A DNA stretch of 8,847 nt from Verrucomicrobiota bacterium (GTDB lineage: Bacteria > Verrucomicrobiota > Verrucomicrobiia > Limisphaerales > UBA1096). The position numbers were made by a program, and so were the translations under genes. Under the pieces are notes generated by a model. That model was given only the letters and a program-made list of their open reading frames with translations. It made no database searches and had not been told where the DNA came from. The stretch is taken from NCBI GenBank assembly GCA_003972865.1, contig QOAX01000245.1, positions 1-8,847 on the forward strand, in the 5' to 3' direction. Below, piece after piece: positions 1 through 5,462 of the stretch (positions are counted from its first letter, which is position 1; each line of letters opens with the position of its first letter).

Positions 1-596
1 TGCTCCACCTCGACGGTGCGCTCCTCGGGGTTCGGGTGTGGCGCCCGCTGGTCCTTGGGCAGTGGGTTGATGAGGACGATGACGCTGCGGCCGGCTTCGC
101 GCGGCTTGGTGTCGCAACTTCCCCAGGATTGAATCTTCTCGATGAACGCCTCGATGGTCTGAACACCGACGTGTTTCGTGCGAAGCTCCTTGCCGCGGAA
201 GCGCAGGATGACCTTGACCTTCATGCCTTCGCAAAGGAAGTCGATCGCGTGGTTCAGCTTGAAGGTGAAGTCGTGAGGGTCGATGTTCGGGCGAAGCTGA
301 ATCTCCTTGATCTTGACCGTGACGGTGGCCTTCTTTTGCTCCTTGCGAAGCCTTTTCTGATCGTAGGAATACTTCCCGTAGTCGGTGATCCGGCAGACCG
401 GCGGCTTGGCGTTGGGGGAAATCTCCACCAGATCCAACCGCTGCTCCCTGGCCTTTCGCATGGCTTCCTGAATGGAATACACCCCCAACTGTTTCCCATC
501 ATCCGCCAAGAGCCGGACTTCCCTGGCCCGAATCCTCCCGTTTACACGCTCCTTTGGTGCCCGATACGGACGCCTTCCGCCTTTGGGGCGACTCAA
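1..596 (-). CDS. infC: Translation initiation factor IF-3 (3' end cut by window edge)
   Basis: IF-3 binds the 30S ribosomal subunit, prevents premature joining of 50S and checks start-codon and initiator-tRNA pairing. Reading leftward from a TTG at 596 gives 198 residues with no stop before the edge. The N-terminal domain (about 18-88) opens with VNGRIRAREVRLL and contains SIQEAMRKAREQRLDLVEIS and the signature CRITDYGKYSYDQKR (68-82). The C-terminal domain (about 91-178) contains KEIQLRPNIDPHDF, GMKVKVILRFRGKE and the closing SVIVLINPLPK. Bacterial IF-3 is usually 170-180 residues, so this copy has a C-terminal tail of at least 20 residues rich in Pro and Glu. The TTG is chosen because the family N-terminus starts just downstream, a run of six G lies 6 nt upstream as a possible ribosome binding site, and no in-frame ATG exists back to the upstream TAG. 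rpmI and rplT, its usual partners, would lie off the left edge. Identity is very secure; the start is less so. Confidence 0.96.
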   Translation of the reverse strand, partial: MSRPKGGRRPYRAPKERVNGRIRAREVRLLADDGKQLGVYSIQEAMRKAREQRLDLVEISPNAKPPVCRITDYGKYSYDQKRLRKEQKKATVTVKIKEIQLRPNIDPHDFTFKLNHAIDFLCEGMKVKVILRFRGKELRTKHVGVQTIEAFIEKIQSWGSCDTKPREAGRSVIVLINPLPKDQRAPHPNPEERTVEVE

Positions 597-610
597 AGTG
601 CGCCCCCCAT
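593..610 (-). other. Five-codon upstream ORF overlapping the infC start
   Basis: On the minus strand an ATG at 610 opens a five-codon frame, ATG GGG GGC GCA CTT, whose TGA stop (595-593) overlaps the infC TTG start (596-594) as TTGA. This geometry would allow termination-reinitiation coupling. Alternatively the six-G run is a miscounted homopolymer: one more G would put this ATG in frame with infC and make it the true start. The sequence alone cannot separate the two. Confidence 0.3.
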
Positions 611-817
611 GCCGTGGTTTATCATATAGTCTGTGTTTTTGGCCCGTTATTGGACGGGTCTGGAGCAGAGGCTATTTTTTTTGGTTTCGCCTTTGCAAGC
701 CAAATTTTCGCAAAAACGCAAGCAACGCGGATGCCAAGTGGCCGGGGGTGGCCCTTGGCCAGGGAATAACTTTGCGGCCAAACAGCTGTCCGGATACAGT
801 TCCGCCACCGAAGCCGC
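597..817. other. Divergent intergenic region between infC and the DUF1080 gene
   Basis: This 221-bp gap must hold promoters for both divergent genes. The part from 671 to 720 is markedly AT-rich, with an uninterrupted T run at 675-682, against a GC-rich background. Toward the DUF1080 gene the best promoter guess is TTGCGG (772-777), a 17-nt spacer and TACAGT (795-800), both weak matches. A degenerate copy of the TTGGCCAA palindrome lies at 751-766. I see no tRNA, riboswitch or further gene. Confidence 0.4.
621..626 (-). promoter_or_regulatory. Possible -10 box of the infC promoter
   Basis: TATGAT on the minus strand matches five of six TATAAT positions and sits 25 nt upstream of the TTG start, which would give a very short leader. 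No good -35 lies 16-18 nt further upstream (the best placed hexamer is TAACGG). A weak inverted repeat (GGCCCGT and ACGGGTC, 641-660) overlaps the would-be -35 area. Tentative. Confidence 0.25.
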
Positions 818-1591
818 ATGAGTTTTTTTGACATCACAAGTGAGCCATCCCGCCCGGCCAACCGCAGCCTCCTGCTGCTGGCCGGCGTGCTCGCGCTTGG
901 CCAGGCTCGGGCGCAGTTGGCTCCGCCACCGCCACCGGCCAGGACGAGCATCACCGTCAGCAACGGCCAGTCGCGCGCCGCTTGGCGCGCGCCGCTTGGC
1001 GACTGGAAGCTGGTGAAGGCCGCCGCACTGTCGCCGGACAACCCGAAGGCGTTCGCGCTGGCCGAGGGCAAGGGCGTGCTCGTCAACGGCGACAAGGGCC
1101 GCACCGGCAACCTGTTCAGCAAACACGAGCACGGTGACGTGATGGCGGCCATTGAGTACATGGTGCCGCAGGGCTCGAACTCCGGGATTTATTTTCAGGG
1201 CCGGTACGAAATTCAGATCCTCGACAGCCACGGAAAGACCGGGCTGACCCACGGCGACAACGGCGGCATCTACGAACGTTGGGCCAACGGCAAAGGCTTC
1301 GGGGGCGCCGCGCCGATCATGAACGCCAGCAAGCCGCCGGGCGAGTGGCAGAAGTTCATCGTCACCTTCCGCGCGCCGCGTTTTGACAAACGCGGCAAAA
1401 AAATCGAGAACGCCCGGTTCGTCAAGGTGGTCCACAATGGGCAGTTGATTCACCACAACGTTGAAGTCGCTGGCCCGACCCGTGCGGCGGCCTACAACGA
1501 CGAAAAGCCCACCGGTCCGTTGATGCTCCAGGGCGACCACGGCCCGGTGGCCTTTCGCAAAATCGTCCTGAAACCAGCCAAGCTCGACTAG
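818..1591 (+). CDS. Secreted DUF1080 / 3-keto-disaccharide hydrolase-family protein
   Basis: The 257-residue product has a signal peptide (hydrophobic stretch SLLLLAGVLALGQ, likely cleavage after ARA near residue 32), a short proline-rich linker (APPPPPAR), then one domain of the DUF1080 family (Pfam 3-keto-disaccharide hydrolase, a concanavalin-like beta sandwich). Family hallmarks are DWKL, the run NSGIYFQGRYEIQILDS (about 121-137), GGIYERW, PPGEWQKFIVTFRAPRF and the closing LMLQGDHGPVAFRKIVLKP. Some family members hydrolyse 3-keto-glucosides or 3-keto-disaccharides; many are known only as secreted proteins of Verrucomicrobiota, Planctomycetota and Bacteroidota, so the substrate is inferred. 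The ATG at 818 is the only ATG ahead of the signal peptide; no Shine-Dalgarno is visible. The n-region has Asp and Glu before its Arg residues, which is unusual. The next gene follows after 29 nt. Confidence 0.88.
   Translation: MSFFDITSEPSRPANRSLLLLAGVLALGQARAQLAPPPPPARTSITVSNGQSRAAWRAPLGDWKLVKAAALSPDNPKAFALAEGKGVLVNGDKGRTGNLFSKHEHGDVMAAIEYMVPQGSNSGIYFQGRYEIQILDSHGKTGLTHGDNGGIYERWANGKGFGGAAPIMNASKPPGEWQKFIVTFRAPRFDKRGKKIENARFVKVVHNGQLIHHNVEVAGPTRAAAYNDEKPTGPLMLQGDHGPVAFRKIVLKPAKLD
972..1001 (+). repeat. Tandem 14-bp microduplication inside the DUF1080 gene
   Basis: The 16-mer CGCGCGCCGCTTGGCG occurs at 972-987 and again at 986-1001, so a 14-bp unit is repeated in tandem. Because 14 is not a multiple of three, the copies are read in different frames (RAAW, then RAPLG), in the linker just before the conserved domain. 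Each copy carries the CTTGGC half-site that is abundant in this window. Confidence 0.75.
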
Positions 1592-1607
1592 CCGCCCGGC
1601 CAAGCGC
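1592..1607. repeat. Degenerate iterated palindrome just after the DUF1080 stop codon
   Basis: CCGCCCGGCCAAGCGC matches the 16-bp consensus GCGCTTGGCCAAGCGC at 13 positions, with the right half intact. It begins directly after the TAG stop and fills half of the 29-nt gap before the transporter gene. Confidence 0.5.
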
Positions 1608-1620
1608 AAACTCAACCCCC

Positions 1621-2973
1621 ATGGAAACCAAACCCGCCCCCACCACCCTCTCCGGCATCATCCGGCACCTTGGCCCGGGGCTGATTATCACCGCCACCAT
1701 TGTCGGCTCCGGCGAGCTGATTATGACGCCTAAACTTGCTGGTGAAGCCGGCTTCTCGTTGTTGTGGTTCATTATTTTTGGCTGTCTTATAAAGGTGTTC
1801 ATCCAGGTCGAACTGGGCCGATACGCCATTACACACGGCAAGACCACTCTGGCAGCGATGGACAGCGTTCCAGGGCCTCGATTCCAATTTCTGTGGAGAA
1901 CGGAGAACAGTGTGATCACCATTCAAGCCTCGTGGATGGTCTGGTTTTGGGTGGTCATGTATATTGGTTCCTGTCTCCAGATCGCCGGGATGATGGACGG
2001 CCTTGCCTCGCTGGTTTTTAGGGAGCCGGGGAAAGGTCATAATTTGATGATATTCGGCGTGGCTGCAGTGACCATAGTTTTGCTGCTCTCCGGGCGCTAT
2101 CGGCTGGTTGAAACAGTCTGCATCGGTATGGTTTTATTGTTCACTATCTTTACTGTTGTGGCGCTCGTTGCATTGCAATTCACCGAATTCAAAATCGCTC
2201 CATCTGAAATTGCTGACGGTTTTAAGTTTCATTTGCCGGAGAAATTTACCACGGCGTTTGCCGCATTTGCCATTATTGGAGTCGGGACGTCGGAGCTGAT
2301 TTACTACCCCTATTGGTGTCTGGAGAAAGGCTACGCTAAGTTCACCGGCAAAAACGACAACACCGTCGGCTGGCTCGACCGGGCGCACGGCTGGCTCAAC
2401 GTGATGAAATGGGACGCATGGATTTCCTGTACGATTTATACCAGCGCCACTTGCGCATTTTTCCTGCTCGGCGCAGCCACATTGCACCGCACCGGGCAAG
2501 AAGTCGGTGATGTAGGAATGATCGCCACACTTTCCAGCATGTATCAAGGAGCGTTTGGTGACACAGGAGTGCTGTTGTTCAAGATAGGGTGCTTTTGCGT
2601 TCTTTTTTCGACTGTGTTTGGAGCCACAGCTGCAAATTCACGGCTTTTTGCCGATTGCATTCCTGTGTTTAAGGTTCGAAAATTTGACTCTGAAGAAGAT
2701 CGGGCCAAATGGGTAAAGATTGGAGTCGTAGTCCTGGTGAGTTTTTCTTTTTTAATTTCGCTGATCTTCGGCGAGCCGGTCACTTTGATTGTCTACGGTG
2801 CGCTTGCACAGGGAGCGTTGTTGCCATTCCTTGCCATTGCGGCAGCCTACTTTTTGTTTATGCGAATCGACAAAAGATTGCATCCTGGAACAGCGTGGAA
2901 GTTTTTTCTCCTGGTGTCGGTTTTCGCAATGGTAATGGTGGGGTGTTATCAACTCTATGACAAATTGAAATAG
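1621..2973 (+). CDS. Nramp-family-like membrane transporter lacking the DPGN motif
   Basis: This 450-residue polytopic inner-membrane protein has about 11 hydrophobic segments and the overall plan of the Nramp (SLC11) family, which has the LeuT fold and classically moves Mn2+ or Fe2+ with protons. The N-terminal HLGPGLIITATIVGSGELI (17-34) aligns with Nramp TM1, whose core is normally DPGN; here it reads GSGE. The TM6 region GVGTSELIYYPYWCLEKGY (220-238) lacks the usual MPH. The two motifs resemble each other (VGSGELI and VGTSELI), as expected of the two symmetry-related helices. Later segments include FGATAANSR (333-341) and VYGALAQGALLPFLAIA (391-407). Canonical metal ligands are absent, so the substrate is unknown. 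GC is low (about 42-47 percent at 2101-2220) against about 70 percent in the next gene. No Shine-Dalgarno precedes the ATG at 1621. The next gene starts 1 nt after the stop, so co-translation is likely. Confidence 0.82.
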   Translation: METKPAPTTLSGIIRHLGPGLIITATIVGSGELIMTPKLAGEAGFSLLWFIIFGCLIKVFIQVELGRYAITHGKTTLAAMDSVPGPRFQFLWRTENSVITIQASWMVWFWVVMYIGSCLQIAGMMDGLASLVFREPGKGHNLMIFGVAAVTIVLLLSGRYRLVETVCIGMVLLFTIFTVVALVALQFTEFKIAPSEIADGFKFHLPEKFTTAFAAFAIIGVGTSELIYYPYWCLEKGYAKFTGKNDNTVGWLDRAHGWLNVMKWDAWISCTIYTSATCAFFLLGAATLHRTGQEVGDVGMIATLSSMYQGAFGDTGVLLFKIGCFCVLFSTVFGATAANSRLFADCIPVFKVRKFDSEEDRAKWVKIGVVVLVSFSFLISLIFGEPVTLIVYGALAQGALLPFLAIAAAYFLFMRIDKRLHPGTAWKFFLLVSVFAMVMVGCYQLYDKLK

Positions 2974-2974
2974 T

Positions 2975-3520
2975 GTGGCTTACACCAGTAAAGAGAACTT
3001 TGCTGCGTTTATGCTGGCCATTGAGACTGAAGGCCTGCCCGGGCTTGGCCCGGAGGTGCGCCCGTCCGCACAGCCTGGCGCGGCGCTTGGCCAAGCGGTG
3101 GATGCGCTTGGCTTGAGCGGCGAGTCGGCGGGCTTGGCCAAGGCGGCGACGCTGCTGTGGCATGATCATCTCGACGAGTCGCATACCGTTTCGCAGGACA
3201 TCGGCTCGGCGGACGGCAGTTTCCTGCACGGCATCATGCACCGCCGCGAGCCGGACTACTCGAACGCGAAGTACTGGTTCCGCCGCGTGGGCGATCACCC
3301 CTGTTTCCCCGCTCTGGCCAGCGATGCGACCGAATACCTGGACGCTGCCGGCGACGAGGCCTTGGCCAAGCGCCTGGCCCCGGGCGGCCACTGGGATCCG
3401 TTCGCCTTTGTGGATGCCGTCGAGGCGGCGGTGCATTACGGCAACCCGGGAGAGATCGAGTCGTTGCAGCATGTCCAGCGCATCGAGTTTGAGACTTTCG
3501 TACAATCCTTCCTCGGCTAG
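2975..3520 (+). CDS. Conserved hypothetical protein with HGIMHRREPDYSNAKYWFRR motif
   Basis: The 181-residue soluble protein has no signal peptide or membrane segment. I do not recognise a characterised function. The block from about 62 to 110 looks conserved: WHDHLDESH, then GSFLHGIMHRREPDYSNAKYWFRRVGDHP. I recall this style of sequence from uncharacterised bacterial proteins, but that is memory rather than a search. Clustered His and acidic residues (H63, D64, H65, D67, E68, H70, H85, H89, H108) could form a metal or catalytic site; this is inference. The start is a GTG one base after the transporter's TAG, which points to translational coupling; the first in-frame ATG is residue 13 and would remove only 12 residues. 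Codon use is far more GC-rich than in the gene upstream, and three exact TTGGCCAA palindromes lie inside it, read as LGQA once and LAK twice. The linkage suggests a role with the transporter, unproven. Confidence 0.85.
   Translation: MAYTSKENFAAFMLAIETEGLPGLGPEVRPSAQPGAALGQAVDALGLSGESAGLAKAATLLWHDHLDESHTVSQDIGSADGSFLHGIMHRREPDYSNAKYWFRRVGDHPCFPALASDATEYLDAAGDEALAKRLAPGGHWDPFAFVDAVEAAVHYGNPGEIESLQHVQRIEFETFVQSFLG
3087..3094. repeat. TTGGCCAA palindrome, copy 1
   Basis: The core sits in GCGCTTGGCCAAGCGG (3083-3098), 15 of 16 consensus positions. It is read in the hypothetical gene as CTT GGC CAA GCG (LGQA). Confidence 0.85.
3134..3141. repeat. TTGGCCAA palindrome, copy 2
   Basis: Only 40 bp after copy 1 and in the same gene, but in a different codon frame: TTG GCC AAG (LAK). 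The symmetric match extends to CTTGGCCAAG (3133-3142). Confidence 0.85.
3362..3369. repeat. TTGGCCAA palindrome, copy 3
   Basis: Third copy in the hypothetical gene, read as TTG GCC AAG (LAK in EALAKRLA). It lies in GGCCTTGGCCAAGCGC (3358-3373), 14 of 16 consensus positions. Confidence 0.85.
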
Positions 3521-3531
3521 CTTGGCCAAGC
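3520..3531. repeat. TTGGCCAA palindrome, copy 4, intergenic
   Basis: GCTTGGCCAAGC, a perfect 12-bp palindrome whose first G is the last base of the TAG stop of the hypothetical gene. It occupies most of the 19-nt gap before the AEC permease start at 3540. Being noncoding, its conservation here cannot be due to protein sequence. Confidence 0.85.
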
Positions 3532-3539
3532 GCTGAATC

Positions 3540-4493
3540 ATGGCCGAGTTTCTTAAAGTGCTAGGGGCGGTGTTGCCCGTTTTTCTGATCGCGCTGCTTG
3601 GCTTCCAGTTGCGGCGGATGGATTGGCTGACCAAGGCAGCGGACGACAGCCTGCTCAAGGTATCGGTCAACGTGCTGTTACCGTGCCTCGCCTTCAGCAA
3701 CATCAGCAACAACCCGGAGCTGCTCAAGCCGGAGAACGTCTTGCTGCCACCGGTGGTCGGCTTTTTCTCGATCGGACTCGGCATGGCAGCCGGTTGGCTG
3801 GTACGAAAGTTCGCTACCGGCTCGACCGATGCTAGTGGGCGCACGTTTGCCATCAGCATCGGCGTGTTTAATTTCGGCTTCGTGCCGATCCCGCTTGTCG
3901 GGTCGCTGTTCGGCGAGAACGCGGTCGGTGTGCTCTTCGTGTTCAACGTCGGGACGCTGCTGGCGATGTGGTCGCTTGGCGTGATGCTGCTGCACGGCGA
4001 CCTGCGCACCGCCATGCGCAAAGCCATCAACGTGCCGGTGGTGACTGTCGTGCTCGCGCTTGTCGTGAATGCCACCGGCCTGCCTGCGTACATCCCTGGC
4101 TTGGCCAACGACACGATCGAGATGCTTGGCCTCTGCGGCATCCCGATGTCGATCCTGCTCATTGGCGCGATGATGAAGGATCACTTCGCCGAGTGTGACT
4201 TTCGGTCATCGTTCCGCGTGTGCTGGGTCAGCGTGGCACTGCGGCTTGGCCTGCTGCCGCTGGCGATGATCGCTCTGGCCAAGTGGCTGCCGTGCTCGAC
4301 CGAACTAAAGCAAGTCCTGCTTGTAGCGGCGGCGATGCCCTCGGCGATTTTCCCGCTGTTGATTGCCCGCCTGTACGGCGGCAACCCGGTCGTCGCGACG
4401 CAGGTGGCCATCGTCACCACGCTGGTCAGCTTGGGAACGATACCGCTATGGCTGCGCGCCGGGGCAGCGTTCATCGGTCTGGACTTCGAGTAG
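3540..4493 (+). CDS. AEC (auxin efflux carrier) family permease
   Basis: The 317-residue inner-membrane protein fits the AEC family (Pfam Mem_trans), whose members are about 300-320 residues with two five-helix repeats; bacterial members transport small organic anions such as malate, though most substrates are unknown. The first half has LPVFLIALLGFQLRR (12-26), then NVLLPCLAFSNIS (44-56) and NFGFVPIPLVGSLFG (111-125), the family's unwound-helix asparagine and proline motif. The second half has GLCGIPMSILLIGAMM (197-212), AAAMPSAIFPLLIARLYGG (263-281) and TTLVSLGTIPLW (293-304), which pair with the first-half motifs. The start ATG has no Shine-Dalgarno; the 19-nt gap upstream holds a palindrome. 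The gene is GC-rich like the hypothetical gene and unlike the Nramp-like gene. Many Leu-Gly pairs are written CTTGGC. It may share a transcript with the two genes upstream, so a joint transport role is possible but not shown. Confidence 0.9.
   Translation: MAEFLKVLGAVLPVFLIALLGFQLRRMDWLTKAADDSLLKVSVNVLLPCLAFSNISNNPELLKPENVLLPPVVGFFSIGLGMAAGWLVRKFATGSTDASGRTFAISIGVFNFGFVPIPLVGSLFGENAVGVLFVFNVGTLLAMWSLGVMLLHGDLRTAMRKAINVPVVTVVLALVVNATGLPAYIPGLANDTIEMLGLCGIPMSILLIGAMMKDHFAECDFRSSFRVCWVSVALRLGLLPLAMIALAKWLPCSTELKQVLLVAAAMPSAIFPLLIARLYGGNPVVATQVAIVTTLVSLGTIPLWLRAGAAFIGLDFE
4101..4108. repeat. TTGGCCAA palindrome, copy 5
   Basis: Inside the AEC permease gene, read as TTG GCC AAC (LAN in GLANDTIEML). 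The flanks are not symmetric beyond the 8-bp core. Confidence 0.8.
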
Positions 4494-4501
4494 TGTGCCC
4501 C

Positions 4502-4540
4502 GGTAGGAACTGGCGGACGGCAGGGACAGCCATTCCTACC
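4502..4540. terminator. Strong hairpin after the AEC gene (terminator or REP-like repeat)
   Basis: GGTAGGAA (4502-4509) and TTCCTACC (4533-4540) are perfect inverted repeats, and the stem continues with TGGC (4511-4514) and GCCA (4529-4532) after one bulged C at 4510. The result is a 12-bp stem with a 14-nt loop, starting 9 nt after the AEC stop. No T-tract follows, so it is not a standard intrinsic terminator. It could instead stop or process RNA, protect the 3' end, or be a copy of a dispersed REP-like repeat. Confidence 0.55.
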
Positions 4541-4581
4541 ACGAATGTGGCTTGCAGGCGGGGGAGTGTTCGCGTAGGCCA

Positions 4582-5433
4582 ATGCGCATGCGAGCAACCC
4601 TGCTTCTCTCAATCGTCGGTGCGCTGTTCCTTCAGCCCAGCTTGTCCGCGGACGAGTCCCTCAAGGTGATGACTTACAACCTTCGCTACGCCAGCAACAG
4701 CAAGCCCAACGCCTGGCCGGATCGCCTGCCGCACATGGCCGACATCATCAAGAAAACGAACCCTGATATTTTCGGCACGCAGGAGGGCAAGTTTTATCAA
4801 CTCAAGGAACTCAACGCCAAGATCCCGGGCTACACCTGGTTTGGCACCGGGCGCGACGGCGGGAGCCGCGGCGAGTTCATGGCGATCTTTTACAAGCCGG
4901 AGCGGTTTGATATTTTGGAGTACGACCACTTTTGGCTGTCCGACACGCCGAACGTGATCGCCTCAACAACCTGGGGGCACAGCAATCGTCGGATGGTGAC
5001 ATGGATTCGGTTTCTCGATCGCAAAACGAAAAAGGAATTCTACTTTTGGAACACCCACTTCGACCACCGCGTGCAGCCGGCCCGCGAAAAGGCGGCCTTG
5101 CTTGTGAACAAAAAGGTGGCTGCACTCAAAACTAAGTTGCCGATTCTCTTGGTGGGAGATTTTAATGCTTCAGCCGGGATGAACCAGGCCTATGACACAC
5201 TGACGAAGGACGGCGGCTTTGTGGACACACTGCTTGCGGCGAAGAAGGCGATAAACAGTGAATGGAATACCATGAATGGGTTCAGGCTTGTACAAAAAGG
5301 AACTCGCCGGATTGATTGGGTGTTGGCCAAGGGGCCGGTGAAAACCAGCGTGGCGGAGATCGTGCTATACGATAACAGCAAGCAGTATCCAAGCGACCAC
5401 CAGCCGGTCACGGCAGTCATCACGCTGGAGTAG
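4582..5433 (+). CDS. Secreted endonuclease/exonuclease/phosphatase-family protein
   Basis: The 283-residue product begins with a signal peptide (MRMRATLLLSIVGALFLQPS, likely cleavage after LSA near residue 23) and then a complete EEP domain, the metal-dependent phosphoesterase fold shared by DNase I, ExoIII and sphingomyelinases. Catalytic motifs in order are MTYNLRY (N33), GTQEG (E68), NTHFDHR (H159), VGDFNAS (D193, N195), RRIDWVLAKG and SDHQPV (D272, H273). The metal-binding Glu, the Asp-Asn pair and the final catalytic His are present, so it should be active. The substrate (nucleic acid, phospholipid or sugar phosphate) is not evident. An in-frame TTG at 4552 would add ten residues ahead of the signal peptide; ATG 4582 is chosen because it starts the signal peptide directly, and ATG 4588 is equally possible. 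No spaced Shine-Dalgarno is seen. It is separated from the AEC gene by 88 nt including a hairpin and converges on the tolC-like gene. Confidence 0.9.
   Translation: MRMRATLLLSIVGALFLQPSLSADESLKVMTYNLRYASNSKPNAWPDRLPHMADIIKKTNPDIFGTQEGKFYQLKELNAKIPGYTWFGTGRDGGSRGEFMAIFYKPERFDILEYDHFWLSDTPNVIASTTWGHSNRRMVTWIRFLDRKTKKEFYFWNTHFDHRVQPAREKAALLVNKKVAALKTKLPILLVGDFNASAGMNQAYDTLTKDGGFVDTLLAAKKAINSEWNTMNGFRLVQKGTRRIDWVLAKGPVKTSVAEIVLYDNSKQYPSDHQPVTAVITLE
5323..5330. repeat. TTGGCCAA palindrome, copy 6
   Basis: Inside the phosphatase-fold gene, read as TTG GCC AAG (LAK in DWVLAKGPV), within the RIDWVLAKG active-site strand region. Confidence 0.8.
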
Positions 5434-5448
5434 CACTTGGCCAGGCGC
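5433..5448. repeat. Near-exact iterated palindrome in the convergent gap
   Basis: GCACTTGGCCAGGCGC matches the 16-bp consensus at 14 positions and begins on the last base of the phosphatase-gene stop. It occupies half of the 29-nt gap between the two convergent stop codons. No T-tract or longer stem that would make a bidirectional terminator is visible. Confidence 0.6.
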
Positions 5449-5462
5449 GGAGTTGGCGGGGA

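Noticed and set aside
36..629. Plus-strand open frame of 197 codons opposite infC
   Set aside because: infC is unambiguous on the other strand; this is its shadow.
671..720. T-rich stretch as an intrinsic terminator or small RNA
   Set aside because: No stable GC-rich stem precedes the T run, and both flanking genes point away from it, so no transcript should end there.
647..1615. Open frame of 322 codons on the minus strand opposite the DUF1080 gene
   Set aside because: The plus-strand frame carries a signal peptide and clear family motifs; the antisense frame is a codon-bias shadow without motifs.
3083..3531. Clustered palindromes as a CRISPR array or phage attachment sites
   Set aside because: Spacing is irregular (about 40, 230 and 160 bp), the copies lie mostly inside an intact coding frame, and there are no cas, integrase or tRNA genes.
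2858..4162. Long open frame of 434 codons on the minus strand
   Set aside because: It runs antisense across three well-supported genes, has the Arg/Ser-rich composition of a high-GC shadow frame, and shows no recognisable domain.
4552..4581. TTG at 4552 as the start of the phosphatase-fold gene
   Set aside because: It would place ten extra residues, including Cys and Glu, ahead of a complete signal peptide that begins at ATG 4582.
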